DNA of 18,853 bases from Akkermansia sp. (GTDB lineage Bacteria; Verrucomicrobiota; Verrucomicrobiia; Verrucomicrobiales; Akkermansiaceae). Position 1 is the first letter of the stretch; each line of letters begins with the position of its first letter. This document shows positions 1-7,834 of the stretch, in pieces. Made by a program: the position numbers and the translations under genes. The notes under the pieces are model-generated. The model worked only from the letters and a program-made list of their open reading frames with translations. It was not told the origin of the DNA and ran no database searches. The stretch spans positions 1-18,853 of the forward strand of contig JAIFNK010000016.1 of assembly GCA_020047775.1 (NCBI GenBank), read 5' to 3'.

Positions 1-2
1 GT

Positions 3-236
3 CCGGACCGTTTTCCTGAAAACGGGTCCCCGGGCCAGCGCTATGCCTTCGACAACAATTATGAATACCGGCTGCGCGGTTATTATACGGGGCAGCAGGC
101 GTATGATCCGAACAGCAACCAGTTCCTTCCCGAATTCATGCTCACCGGTCATGAGGTGGTGGACCGTCAGCCCGGATGGTTGTTCCGGCCGGATGACCGC
201 TACGACCGCTATCGGATCACGATGATGCCGCGCTGA
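3..236 (+). CDS. C-terminal fragment of an unrecognised protein (5' end outside window)
   Basis: An open frame enters from the left edge and runs 77 codons to a TGA at 234-236, with no stop before it. The visible part is rich in Tyr, Arg, Asn, Asp and Gln (it includes NNYEYRLRGYYTGQQAYDPN) and ends in RYRITMMPR. It has no hydrophobic segment. I do not recognise the family. The next gene starts 32 bases downstream on the same strand, so the two may be co-transcribed. The frame choice rests on its continuous openness and on this close spacing; a different short frame at 43-225 is less convincing. Confidence 0.55.
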   Translation, partial: PDRFPENGSPGQRYAFDNNYEYRLRGYYTGQQAYDPNSNQFLPEFMLTGHEVVDRQPGWLFRPDDRYDRYRITMMPR

Positions 237-268
237 GCGATTTCTCCGAACCTTCCCCGCTTCAGCCC

Positions 269-1279
269 ATGAAGATCGAATACATTCAACGCTCGGTCAA
301 CACGAGGCGTCATCATCGTACTCCCGGAGACGCTCCCAACATCGGGCGGGTCGCACGGATTCACGGGACGGGCGCTCCGCTGGAAATAGAGGACTTCAAA
401 AGCCGCCGGGAGGACTGGGGGTGGACGTCGAGGGTAAATCTTCCAAAAGCGCTTCTGATGTGGACTTTGTTGTTTGCCGGGGTGGTTTTGCTGCTAGTCT
501 TCGGATTTCTGTGGCTGCGGCTGAGTCCGAAAATCATTTCCGAAGAGGAACTGGCCATGGCGGGTGTGGAGCGCGACGAATCCCTGGTGCGGGTGGTCGC
601 ACGGTTTCCCTCGCCGTCCGAGGGGGATTCGCTGGTTCTGGTGAAACACGCGCTGACGATCCGGGATCCGGCCTTGGTCGGGAGTTACTTCCGTTCCGGT
701 GCTGCAAATCCGGTGGAAATCGTCGATTTTTTGAAGGGACTGGAGGCCAGCGACGGCACGGTCACCGGCTATGAATGGCTGAGCAGCCTGGCCGTGAACC
801 GGTTGTCAGTCGAAGGGGTGTTCGTGAAATTGAAAGCCAAAGACGGACAAGCATACCGGTTGGCGTTGCTGACTCCGGACGAGACGGGGAAGTGGAAGGT
901 CGATTTCGAGGCGTTAGCCCGGACGGTGAAACCCTCGTGGCGCGAGATCCTTGAAACATCTACGGTTACCGCCGTGGTGCGGGTGTCTGTGATGAAGGAC
1001 AGTTATTACAACGGCCCGTTCCGGGACGAGAAGGAATGGGTCTGTCTTGGAATGGTTTCGCCGGACATTGACACGATGCTGCTGGGCTATTGCAGGGTCG
1101 GCTCTCCTCAAGCTGCGGCCTTGGATTGGATGTTTTCCAAGGGAGACGTCAACCTCTGCCGGGCGACCTTGGAGCTGCGCCGGGTCGAGGGAGCGGAGGC
1201 CCGGCAGTTCGAGATCGGGCAGGTGCTTGCCCCGGACTGGATCGTGGATGAAGTGCCTTTTGACGAGGGATTCCGCTAA
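269..1279 (+). CDS. Hypothetical single-pass membrane protein, 336 aa
   Basis: The product is unrecognised. Residues 1-60 are basic and polar (RRHHR, KSRRED) and probably cytoplasmic. Residues about 61-84 form one strong membrane helix (WTLLFAGVVLLLVFGFLWL). The remaining 250 or so residues are a soluble mixed alpha/beta region, probably outside the cytoplasm. This is a signal-anchor layout rather than a cleaved signal peptide. No catalytic motif is visible. The ATG at 269 is the first start after the preceding stop and lacks a clear Shine-Dalgarno sequence, so the true start could lie downstream, although any start must precede the membrane helix at about residue 60. It follows the truncated gene at the left edge by 32 bases and converges on the TPR gene. 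Confidence 0.7.
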   Translation: MKIEYIQRSVNTRRHHRTPGDAPNIGRVARIHGTGAPLEIEDFKSRREDWGWTSRVNLPKALLMWTLLFAGVVLLLVFGFLWLRLSPKIISEEELAMAGVERDESLVRVVARFPSPSEGDSLVLVKHALTIRDPALVGSYFRSGAANPVEIVDFLKGLEASDGTVTGYEWLSSLAVNRLSVEGVFVKLKAKDGQAYRLALLTPDETGKWKVDFEALARTVKPSWREILETSTVTAVVRVSVMKDSYYNGPFRDEKEWVCLGMVSPDIDTMLLGYCRVGSPQAAALDWMFSKGDVNLCRATLELRRVEGAEARQFEIGQVLAPDWIVDEVPFDEGFR

Positions 1280-1303
1280 AGACGGTCTCCGATGGCAACA
1301 AAA

Positions 1304-1331
1304 CGCCGCCCCCCCGTGAGAAAGGGCGGCG
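1304..1331 (-). terminator. Rho-independent terminator of the TPR gene
   Basis: An 8-bp GC stem (CGCCGCCC at 1304-1311 with GGGCGGCG at 1324-1331) encloses a 12-base loop. Read on the minus strand, the stem is followed at once by TTTTGTTG, the U-rich tail of an intrinsic terminator. It lies 35 bases past the stop of the minus-strand TPR gene. On the plus strand there is no T tract after the stem, so termination of the 336-aa gene here would be weaker. Confidence 0.75.
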
Positions 1332-1366
1332 GATGAACCGGTTTCGGAATTCCGGATTCCGTACGA

Positions 1367-2755
1367 TCAGGTGTAGGACGACTCGACGCGGTGCGCGACA
1401 TCGCGGTAGCCGTAGTCCACTTCGTAAATCTGCTTGAAGCAGTCGAGCGCGGCGGCCTTGTCATTCACTTCCTCGTGGATGAGGCCTTTTTCGTAGAGAA
1501 CTTCCTTTTTGGTGTTGTCCATGGCCACGAGGTCGGCGAGGGCGTCGGTGAGGGTCTTGATGGCAAGGTCGAACATGCCCTTGGCGCGGAAGGCGCGGGC
1601 CAGCGTGAGCAGGACCTTGGTGCGGATGTGGGGATTGCGGGTGGCCTGCTGGAGGTGGGGAATGGCGGCGCTGTATTCACCGGACTTGAAGAGAGCGGTG
1701 CCGAGTTCGAAACGCAGCTGCGGGTCGGTCGGGTTCTGGTCCACGCGGTTCTGGGCTTCCAGGACCTGCTCCGCGATGCGGTCGGCCTTGCGGGCGTCCA
1801 GGGCGGCACGGAGTTCCGCGTTTTCCGGATCCGCGGCGACGGCGGCGGCCAAGGTTTTCAAGTCGGTCTCGAGCGCCCGGTCCTTCATCGCGGCCGCCTT
1901 GGTGGCCAGCGCCACGTCGCCATTGCTGAGCGAGTGTGCCCAATTGTAGAACGAGTGGGCGTTGTGCCAGTCTTCGAGTTGCTCGTAAATATTGGCGAGG
2001 TCCTTGACGGTGGCGAGGTGGTTCGGGTCGAGGTTGTATTTCTCGATAATCTTGTCACGGCGCTCTTCCAACTGCTCGCGGGTGAGTCCGGTGCGGGAGG
2101 CTTTTTCGAGTTCCTCGAATTCCGCGGTGTTTTTCATGAGCGAGCGCATGTCGGCGTTCTCATCCCACTTCTGTTTCTGCATGGAGGCGCGGGCGGAAGC
2201 ATCCTTGGAGCCCTTGATGGCGGCACCGTCGGTGGGGTGGTGCTTGATGATGTCGTTGTAAACCTCGGAGGCCAGCATCGGCTTCTCGCGGGAGATGTAG
2301 AATTCGGCGAGCTTGTGGAGCATCTTGGCGTTCTCGGGGCTGCCCTTGCGGACGGTTTCAAGAGCGAAGGCGGCGGTCTCTAGCAGTTCGAGCTTCACGC
2401 AGGTGTCGAAGAGGAGGTCATTCGCCTGGTCATTGTAAGGGTCCTTTTCCAGTTCCTTTTCGATGAGCGGAAGGGTGCCTGCCGGGTCCTTTTTCGCCTG
2501 GCTCTGGAGCTTCATGATACTCATGCCGCCGCCGGACATGCCGAACAGGCCGGCTTTTTTCTTGGTGTTCCCGGCGACTTGGAACTCGCAGTTACGGAGC
2601 ATTTTCCGGCCGTCGAGAAATCCGGGGCAATCTTTCAGGACCGCCTGCAAAAGACTGATCCCGTAGGCAAGGTTGGAGGTTTGAACTGCGGTGAGGGCTT
2701 TCAGCCAGATTGGTTTGATGTTCGGCGGGAGTTCTTTTTCGGTGATCTCGGGCAT
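1367..2755 (-). CDS. TPR-repeat protein, 462 aa
   Basis: A cytoplasmic helical-repeat protein; the role is unknown, and TPR arrays usually act as protein-docking scaffolds. From about residue 90 to the C-terminus the sequence is a run of helix pairs with TPR spacing: ELEKDPYNDQANDLLFDTC, LAEFYISREKPMLASEVYND, LANIYEQLEDWHNAHSFYNW, LRFELGTALFKSGEYSAAIP and EKGLIHEEVNDKAAALDCFK. Residues about 62-82 form a Lys-then-Gly/Met-rich linker (GNTKKKAGLFGMSGGG). No signal peptide or membrane helix is present. I start it at the ATG at 2753-2755, giving MPEITEKELPPNIKP, which reads like a natural N-terminus. An upstream in-frame ATG at 2839 would add 28 residues of unlikely composition. It is a single-gene unit with its own terminator. 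Confidence 0.82.
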   Translation of the reverse strand: MPEITEKELPPNIKPIWLKALTAVQTSNLAYGISLLQAVLKDCPGFLDGRKMLRNCEFQVAGNTKKKAGLFGMSGGGMSIMKLQSQAKKDPAGTLPLIEKELEKDPYNDQANDLLFDTCVKLELLETAAFALETVRKGSPENAKMLHKLAEFYISREKPMLASEVYNDIIKHHPTDGAAIKGSKDASARASMQKQKWDENADMRSLMKNTAEFEELEKASRTGLTREQLEERRDKIIEKYNLDPNHLATVKDLANIYEQLEDWHNAHSFYNWAHSLSNGDVALATKAAAMKDRALETDLKTLAAAVAADPENAELRAALDARKADRIAEQVLEAQNRVDQNPTDPQLRFELGTALFKSGEYSAAIPHLQQATRNPHIRTKVLLTLARAFRAKGMFDLAIKTLTDALADLVAMDNTKKEVLYEKGLIHEEVNDKAAALDCFKQIYEVDYGYRDVAHRVESSYT

Positions 2756-2886
2756 GGCGATAAGAGTAATAAGGTTTTTGAAATGCCATTCAACGATGGC
2801 GTCTTGGCAGAAAATGGAGGTTGGATCACTCCTTGGCAAGCGTGGGTGATGCGGAAAAGGAAGAGAATGCCGGAATCCGCTGTTTT

Positions 2887-2914
2887 TTGAGATTGCTGGA
2901 GTGAATCGGATAAG
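2887..2914 (+). promoter_or_regulatory. Possible sigma70-type promoter for the IF-1 gene
   Basis: A TTGAGA box (5 of 6 to consensus) at 2887-2892 is followed after 16 bases by GATAAG (4 of 6) at 2909-2914, about 60 bases before the IF-1 start. It is the best pair I could see in the 219-base gap between the divergent TPR and IF-1 genes. Such matches arise easily by chance, so this is tentative. Confidence 0.25.
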
Positions 2915-2974
2915 GTAACCCGAAGCCGCGAGGCGGTAATCGCCCGCCCGCCGTTTGTTTCATCTCACTTCAAT

Positions 2975-3268
2975 ATGCCTCCTCGCCCCAAGAATTCCGG
3001 TCGCCGTAATAATCGCAATCGATACGGTCCGCCCAAGCGTTCCACCAAGGACGAAGAAGAAAAGGCCGTGGAGGTCGACGGTGAGATCTCATCCGTGCTT
3101 GCAGGGACGATGTTCCGGGTGAAACTGGAAAGCGGCCACGAGGTGTTGGCGCACATTTCCGGGAAAATGCGCAAGCGCTTCATCCGCCTGGTGGTGGGGG
3201 ACAAGGTCAAGATGGAGATGTCTCCCTATGACCTTACCAAGGCCCGGATCGTGTTCCGGTTGAGCTGA
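2975..3268 (+). CDS. infA: Translation initiation factor IF-1 with basic N-terminal extension, 97 aa
   Basis: IF-1 is an OB-fold protein that binds the ribosomal A site during initiation. From about residue 31 the sequence follows IF-1 closely: [20 protein letters not shown], then [20 protein letters not shown], then [15 protein letters not shown]. The AHISGKMRK and PYDLxKxRIVFR blocks are family signatures. At 97 residues it is about 25 longer than the E. coli protein. The excess is an N-terminal tail rich in Arg, Asn, Lys and Pro ([20 protein letters not shown]) followed by an acidic DEEE patch. The ATG at 2975 has no evident Shine-Dalgarno sequence. A later start could in principle remove the tail, but no in-frame ATG occurs before the core (the next is Met46). 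The gene ends 3 bases from the end of the convergent scpA. Confidence 0.9.
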   Translation: MPPRPKNSGRRNNRNRYGPPKRSTKDEEEKAVEVDGEISSVLAGTMFRVKLESGHEVLAHISGKMRKRFIRLVVGDKVKMEMSPYDLTKARIVFRLS

Positions 3269-3271
3269 GTC

Positions 3272-4051
3272 CTACGCGTAGTCGGCTCCCACTTCAGCGG
3301 CTTCAAGCGCGGCAACCGACTGGTTGTCCCGCCTCTCGATGACGATGTCGCCGAGCAGGTCGCTCTGGCGGACGACGAATTGATTGAGCTTCATCAGCTC
3401 CAGCAGCGCGAGGAATGTGACGATCACCTCCGCCTTGGTGGTGGCCGATTGGAAGAGCTCTTCGAACCGCCGCGACTCGCCGGGGGCGAAATGGCCGAGC
3501 AGCAACTCGATTTTGTCAGAGACCGTGTAGCGGTCGTCGATGATGTCGCCGAAATCGTGGGATTCCTCGAAGCGCTTCAGCACGTTCTGGAACGCGCGAA
3601 TCAAGTCGAAGATCGAGACCTCCGCCAGACTGGCGGGCTCTTCGGCGGGCAGTTCGGAAGGATCGGGCTGGTGGGCGAATCGTCCTTCCTGCTCGAGTTC
3701 CCGCAGGCTGAGGAATCCGGCGGCGTCCTTGAACTTCTTGTATTCGATGAGTTGGCGGATCAGTTCCCAACGCGGATCGTCCTCCTCGGCGTCCTCTTCC
3801 GGCGGCTGGTCCACCCGCGGCAGGAGCGTCCGGCTTTTCAGATACATCAGGTTCGCGGCCATCACGATGAACTCGGAGGCGAGGTCGATGTTGAGCAGTT
3901 TGAAGGTGTTGATGTAGTCGAGGTATTGCCGGGTAATGCGCTCGATGGAAATGGAATGGATGTCCACCTCGTCCCTCTTGATCAGGTAGAGGAGCAGGTC
4001 GAGGGGGCCCTCGAAGATTTCGAGGCGGACTTTGTAGTCGGTGGCTTCCAT
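3272..4051 (-). CDS. scpA: Segregation and condensation protein A (ScpA kleisin), 259 aa
   Basis: ScpA is the kleisin subunit that, with ScpB, bridges the SMC dimer in chromosome condensation and segregation. The N-terminus has the family hallmark (KVRLEIFEGPLDLLLYLIKR, then VDIHSISIERITRQYLDYI), followed by AANLMYLKSRTLLP. The middle holds an acidic linker (EEDAEEDDP) and the helical RQLIEYKKFKDAA. The C-terminal winged-helix region includes VTFLALLELMKLNQFVVRQ. Length is normal. The start MEATDYK at 4049-4051 places the conserved EGPLDLL motif at about residue 14, as usual. No scpB follows; the next gene downstream is the convergent IF-1 gene, so scpA is apparently outside the common scpA-scpB pairing here. 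Confidence 0.95.
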   Translation of the reverse strand: MEATDYKVRLEIFEGPLDLLLYLIKRDEVDIHSISIERITRQYLDYINTFKLLNIDLASEFIVMAANLMYLKSRTLLPRVDQPPEEDAEEDDPRWELIRQLIEYKKFKDAAGFLSLRELEQEGRFAHQPDPSELPAEEPASLAEVSIFDLIRAFQNVLKRFEESHDFGDIIDDRYTVSDKIELLLGHFAPGESRRFEELFQSATTKAEVIVTFLALLELMKLNQFVVRQSDLLGDIVIERRDNQSVAALEAAEVGADYA

Positions 4052-4155
4052 GGAGTGGGTGGTAGGGTAGGAACGGTGACTCTGCGAGGGTAAATTTGCC
4101 TCGCTTCAGTCGAGAGGGAGCGTTTTACTTAAGCCGCTGCAAGGCGAGTCGAATC

Positions 4156-5799
4156 ATGGAGTCCGAACAATCTCAAAATTTCAACGAACGTCTCAGCCAG
4201 TGGGTCGCGAACCAGGGGTTTTGGTTCCAAATCCGCTATTCCATGGCCGACAGCGGCAACAGGGGATCCGCGCTTTTTCATCTGCTGAGCATCGGTGCCC
4301 GGCTCTTGGTTTTCCTGATCCTGGTGGGGGTCGGGTCATGGATCTACTTGGTGAAGCGGACGGATAGCCGGAAGTATCGAGCTGGATTCAAGGATTCGAT
4401 TCACTCCGCACTTTCCGCGACCGAGACCGAACTTAGCGGGTTTTCCCGAACGAAAGGCCGGCTTGAGATCGGGCGAGTGTTAAGCCAAGGGGGGAGTGGG
4501 ACATTCTTCACCTCGGTGGAGGCGAGAAACATCCGCTGCAAGATGGGATTGCTCGACGGGGTGACCGGCAAGTGGGATACGGGTCCGATTTCGGTGTCCA
4601 CACTGAATCTGGGACTGCGCTCGGGTGCCGACGACGCGGAATCTGCGAAGGCGTTTTCCGCAGTGCTGTTCAGGCAGTCCGACAAGGTCGAGATCAACAC
4701 CCTGGAGGTGGGGTCCGCGACCCTGCGCTGGGGATACTCCGAGAGAACCCGCGGATCCATCGAGGGAAGCGCCCTGACGGCCAACCGGATCGGTTCCGGT
4801 TGGCGACTGGTTTTCAAGGGGGGCACCTTCTCCCAGAACTGGCTGCGGAAGCTGGAGATCGTCAATTTGGTGGTGCAATGTGATCCCGACGGAATGTTCT
4901 TCGAAAAGGCCGAGTTCCGACGGGGGCAGGCAACCGTGAGCCTGTCCGACCTCAAGCTGACCGGGGGCGAGCGTCCGATGGTCTCCGGCATCGCCAAAAT
5001 CCGCATGTTGGGGCTCGACAGCGCCCTGCCGCCGGCGCTGAGGAGCTTTGTCGAGGGAACGATTTCCGGTGACTTTGCGGTGTCGGGATCCACCAATTCC
5101 CCGGAGGGGATTGGATTTGAAGGGCTCGTCAAGCTGGACGGGCAGGATACGATCGTGCTGCGGGAGCGGATTCATCTGCTCAAAGCTCTCTCGGTGGTGG
5201 ACTATGTGCGCAATTACTATCGCGTGGATTTCCGCGAGGGGTCGTTCCAGATCAAAACGAGCAACGGAGGATTACAGATTTCGGGTTTGAAACTCAAGGC
5301 GCAGGATCTGTTAACCCTGGAGGGGGATCTCCAGGTGAGGATGCCCACTGCCGAGGAGACCAAGGAAGCCGCCGGAAAAGTCCCAGGGGCGGACAGTGCG
5401 CGCTTGTTCCAGCCCGGGAAAGGACCGGGCGACGGAAGTCCCGTGAAAGACCCGGATGATGGATTCACCCTGGGTGGCGAGGCATTGGAGACCGGTCGGG
5501 TGAAAAGGCCGGCACCGGGAGCCGCGCCCCCCACGTTGTTCAACCGCCTGGGGCTCAGTCTTGAGGAGCGGCGGATGGAGCAGCAGACGGCCGACCGGGA
5601 TGCGCAATCCCTCCGCTATCACGGCAGCTTCCTGATCACGCTGTTGCCGGACGCATTCGAGCGTGCGCCAAGACTCACGCAGCAGTTTCCCGTGGACGCC
5701 GGACTGGGCAGGATTCCTATCGTCGTTCCCCTGGAGGGCACGATCTATCAACTCACCCTCAAGCAGGCGGAGGAAATCTACCAGCAGCGGACCCGCTAG
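4156..5799 (+). CDS. Membrane-anchored protein with AsmA/TamB-like character, 547 aa
   Basis: One membrane helix lies near the N-terminus (about residues 41-66, ARLLVFLILVGVGSWIYLV). A long beta-rich region facing the periplasm follows, in which short strands alternate with phrases such as LNTLEVGSATLRWG-like and FREGSFQIKTSNGGLQISGL. The segment at about 280-400 (PPALRSFVEGTISGDFAVSG, then GLKLKAQDLLTLEGDLQVRM) resembles AsmA/TamB/YhdP-type envelope proteins, thought to move or organise lipids. This is resemblance by eye, not a firm assignment. A Pro/Gly/Asp-rich disordered stretch follows (about 400-465), then a conserved-looking C-terminal piece. I prefer the ATG at 4156 (MESEQSQNF); an in-frame ATG at 4096 would add 20 residues. 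It is divergent from scpA and convergent with metF, with 3 bases between stops. Confidence 0.6.
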   Translation: MESEQSQNFNERLSQWVANQGFWFQIRYSMADSGNRGSALFHLLSIGARLLVFLILVGVGSWIYLVKRTDSRKYRAGFKDSIHSALSATETELSGFSRTKGRLEIGRVLSQGGSGTFFTSVEARNIRCKMGLLDGVTGKWDTGPISVSTLNLGLRSGADDAESAKAFSAVLFRQSDKVEINTLEVGSATLRWGYSERTRGSIEGSALTANRIGSGWRLVFKGGTFSQNWLRKLEIVNLVVQCDPDGMFFEKAEFRRGQATVSLSDLKLTGGERPMVSGIAKIRMLGLDSALPPALRSFVEGTISGDFAVSGSTNSPEGIGFEGLVKLDGQDTIVLRERIHLLKALSVVDYVRNYYRVDFREGSFQIKTSNGGLQISGLKLKAQDLLTLEGDLQVRMPTAEETKEAAGKVPGADSARLFQPGKGPGDGSPVKDPDDGFTLGGEALETGRVKRPAPGAAPPTLFNRLGLSLEERRMEQQTADRDAQSLRYHGSFLITLLPDAFERAPRLTQQFPVDAGLGRIPIVVPLEGTIYQLTLKQAEEIYQQRTR

Positions 5800-5802
5800 G
5801 TT

Positions 5803-6708
5803 TCAGGCCTGTGCCCCGAGGCCGAGGCTGTGATAAATCTCGCGGGTGGCGTGGCTTCTGTTGAGCGTGTAAAAATGGATGCCGTCCACGCCCTCGTCGA
5901 GCAGGCCCGCGCATTGTTCCGCCGCATACTGGATTCCCACACGTTCGACCGCTTCGGGATTTGAGTTGGCCCGCGCCAGCGCCCGGATCAGCTTGGCGGG
6001 GTATCTCGCGCCAGCGGCGAGCTCCGCCATGCGCTTCATGCCGGAAAGCGACGTCACCGGCATGACCCCCGCGATGATCGGCACCCGGATGCCTGCAAGG
6101 TCGCAACGATCACGAAAATCGAGGAAATCATGGTTGTCGAAAAACAGCTGGGTGCAGATGTAGTCCGCGCCGGCGTCCACCTTCGCCTTGAGGAAATCGA
6201 GCTCATCCACCCGGTTGGGAGTCGTCGGGTGGCCTTCGGGGAACCCCGCCACGCCGATGCCGAAGCCGCGCGGGTCGGGGTGCGCGCCGGAGTCGTTGAA
6301 TTTGCGGATGAAGCTCACGAGGTCAGCCGCATGGCGGAATCCGCTTTCCGACCAGTCGTAGTCCGGCTGGTCCTTCGGCGGGTCGCCGCGCAGGGCGAGG
6401 ATGTTGCCGACGCCCGCTGCGGCATAGCGCGTGAGGATGTCCATCACCTCCTGCCCGGAATGACCGACGCAAGTCAGGTGCGGGACCGGTGGGATCGAGG
6501 TGGTTTGTTTGATCCGCACCACAAGGTCGTGGGTCAGTTCGCGCGTGCCGCCGCCGGCACCGTAAGTCACGGAGACGAACGCCGGTCGCAGGGGCTCAAG
6601 CTCGCGGATCGTCTGATAGAGATCCTCCCAGGCGGTGGCGGACCGCGGCGGGAAAAATTCAAAGGACAGCGAGGGTTTGGAATCTTTCAGGATGTCTCGG
6701 ATGTGCAT
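5803..6708 (-). CDS. metF: Methylenetetrahydrofolate reductase, 301 aa
   Basis: MetF reduces 5,10-methylenetetrahydrofolate to 5-methyltetrahydrofolate with a flavin cofactor, supplying the methyl group for methionine synthesis in the cytoplasm. The family blocks appear in order: LSFEFFPPRS (Glu17 matches the proposed general acid), FVSVTYGAGGGTR, PPVPHLTCVGHS, NILALRGDPP, IGVAGFPEGHP, GADYICTQLFFDN and PIIAGVMPVTS. The length is that of a bacterial single-domain TIM-barrel enzyme without the eukaryotic regulatory domain. The start MHIRDILKDSKPSLSFEFF fits the family. It appears monocistronic. The 118-base gap to the divergent EF-hand gene shows no methionine-linked riboswitch or other element I can recognise. 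Confidence 0.97.
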   Translation of the reverse strand: MHIRDILKDSKPSLSFEFFPPRSATAWEDLYQTIRELEPLRPAFVSVTYGAGGGTRELTHDLVVRIKQTTSIPPVPHLTCVGHSGQEVMDILTRYAAAGVGNILALRGDPPKDQPDYDWSESGFRHAADLVSFIRKFNDSGAHPDPRGFGIGVAGFPEGHPTTPNRVDELDFLKAKVDAGADYICTQLFFDNHDFLDFRDRCDLAGIRVPIIAGVMPVTSLSGMKRMAELAAGARYPAKLIRALARANSNPEAVERVGIQYAAEQCAGLLDEGVDGIHFYTLNRSHATREIYHSLGLGAQA

Positions 6709-6826
6709 GGCGGGTGGGTGAAGAGAGTGGAAGGATTCCTAAGCGGGAGTCGAAACTTTTTCGAAAGTGTGGAGTTTCTCTTGGAGTTGGCTTAGCGTGA
6801 CGCGGCTAAAAAAGCCTCAATTGCTT

Positions 6827-7615
6827 ATGAAAACAATCCCTGTTTCCTTTCTTGTTGCGGGTCTTCTGTCGCCGGCGGTCTGCCTCGCGCAGCCCCAGGA
6901 GCCGACGATGGATGCTCCGAAGCGGCCCGCCCAAGATGAAAGGCGCGGTCAACACCGTCCCGACCGGCCGTTTTTGGAAGCGTGGAAGGCTGCGGATGCC
7001 GACAACGACGGGTCGCTCTCAAGGGAGGAGTTCGCCCGGATCCCGAGAATCCAGAATCTGCCCGAAGAAAAGCGCGGCCACTTGTTCGACCGCTTCGACA
7101 AGGATGAAGACGGGAAGCTGAACCGCGAGGAGTTGGTCCATTTTGGAAAGCCCCGCGACGGTGCGTCTGATCCACCTTTTAAGCGCTTGTGGGAGCTGGA
7201 TTCCGACAAAAGCGGCGGAATCAGCTTGGATGAATTCAAGGCGGGCCAGCTTTTTATGAAGCTTCCTCCGGAAAAACAGCAGGTGGTTTTCAGCCGGTTG
7301 GATACCGACGGGGACGGGGTCATCACCCCGAAGGACCGCCCTGAGCCTTCATTCAAGCGGTTTGACGGCAAGCCGCACCCAAATCGGCAGGATGGAGAGC
7401 GGCCCGGATGCGAAAGGGGACCGGAGCAAATCAACCGCAAGCTGGATGTGAACGGGGACGGTTCCTTGACTTTCGAGGAGTTCCGCGCCGGGCCTGCGGT
7501 AAAGAACCTGACGGAGGACGAGCAGGAGGACCGGTTCGAATCGCTCGACCGTAATGGTGACCACAAGATTTCCCCGGATGAGTTTCCGCCATCACCGGCA
7601 CCTCCCTCCAAATAG
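6827..7615 (+). CDS. Secreted EF-hand protein with six calcium loops, 262 aa
   Basis: It begins with a signal peptide (MKTIPVSFLVAGLLSPAVCLA, cleavage probably before Gln22). Six EF-hand loops start at residues 57 (DADNDGSLSREE), 91 (DKDEDGKLNREE), 125 (DSDKSGGISLDE), 159 (DTDGDGVITPKD), 207 (DVNGDGSLTFEE) and 241 (DRNGDHKISPDE). The loops fall into three pairs, each with 34 residues between loop starts. Loop 4 has Asp at position 12 instead of Glu, and loop 6 has His at the usual Gly6. Pro-rich linkers follow the signal peptide and separate pairs 2 and 3. No enzymatic domain is seen, so a role in calcium binding outside the cytoplasm is inferred. I start at the ATG at 6827 because it gives a clean signal peptide; an in-frame ATG at 6767 would spoil it. 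Confidence 0.85.
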   Translation: MKTIPVSFLVAGLLSPAVCLAQPQEPTMDAPKRPAQDERRGQHRPDRPFLEAWKAADADNDGSLSREEFARIPRIQNLPEEKRGHLFDRFDKDEDGKLNREELVHFGKPRDGASDPPFKRLWELDSDKSGGISLDEFKAGQLFMKLPPEKQQVVFSRLDTDGDGVITPKDRPEPSFKRFDGKPHPNRQDGERPGCERGPEQINRKLDVNGDGSLTFEEFRAGPAVKNLTEDEQEDRFESLDRNGDHKISPDEFPPSPAPPSK

Positions 7616-7632
7616 GATCCGCATTCCGGATC
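7616..7632 (+). terminator. Small hairpin after the EF-hand gene, possible weak terminator
   Basis: A perfect 6-bp inverted repeat (GATCCG at 7616-7621 and CGGATC at 7627-7632) with a 5-base loop begins right after the stop codon. No T tract follows, so intrinsic termination would be poor. Nothing else is recognisable in the 219-base gap up to the end of folK except a second GC hairpin at 7808-7821. Confidence 0.25.
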
Positions 7633-7807
7633 AGGCTCGCGGGCACGGCAAGTCATAGCGGGGAAATTGTCATCCATGCCCGGGTCGAGTTGCAGTGAAA
7701 TCCAAGCGGTGGGCATCGACCGGAACAGGGGCATGGCGTTGGAGAGCCATCACCCGTCCGTCCGTCCGGCATTCAAAACCTCGCATCGGAAATATCACTG
7801 CCGTCCG

Positions 7808-7821
7808 GGCGGCGGGCCGCC
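7808..7821 (-). terminator. GC-rich hairpin downstream of folK, possible terminator
   Basis: GGCGGC (7808-7813) and GCCGCC (7816-7821) can pair (realistically a 5-bp stem with a 4-base loop). It lies 13 bases past the folK stop on the minus strand. It lacks a following T tract, so it may only assist rho-dependent ending or slow nucleases. Confidence 0.22.
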
Positions 7822-7834
7822 GTGTGCCAGTACT

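Noticed and set aside
1391..2383. A 330-codon plus-strand frame opposite the TPR gene
   Set aside because: Val/Gly/Glu-rich composition typical of an antisense shadow. The minus-strand TPR repeats and terminator explain the region.
6709..6826. Possible SAM-type riboswitch upstream of metF
   Set aside because: The gap is only 118 bases and shared with a divergent gene. I could not trace the conserved riboswitch core; only small hairpins such as ACTTT-TTCG-AAAGT are seen.
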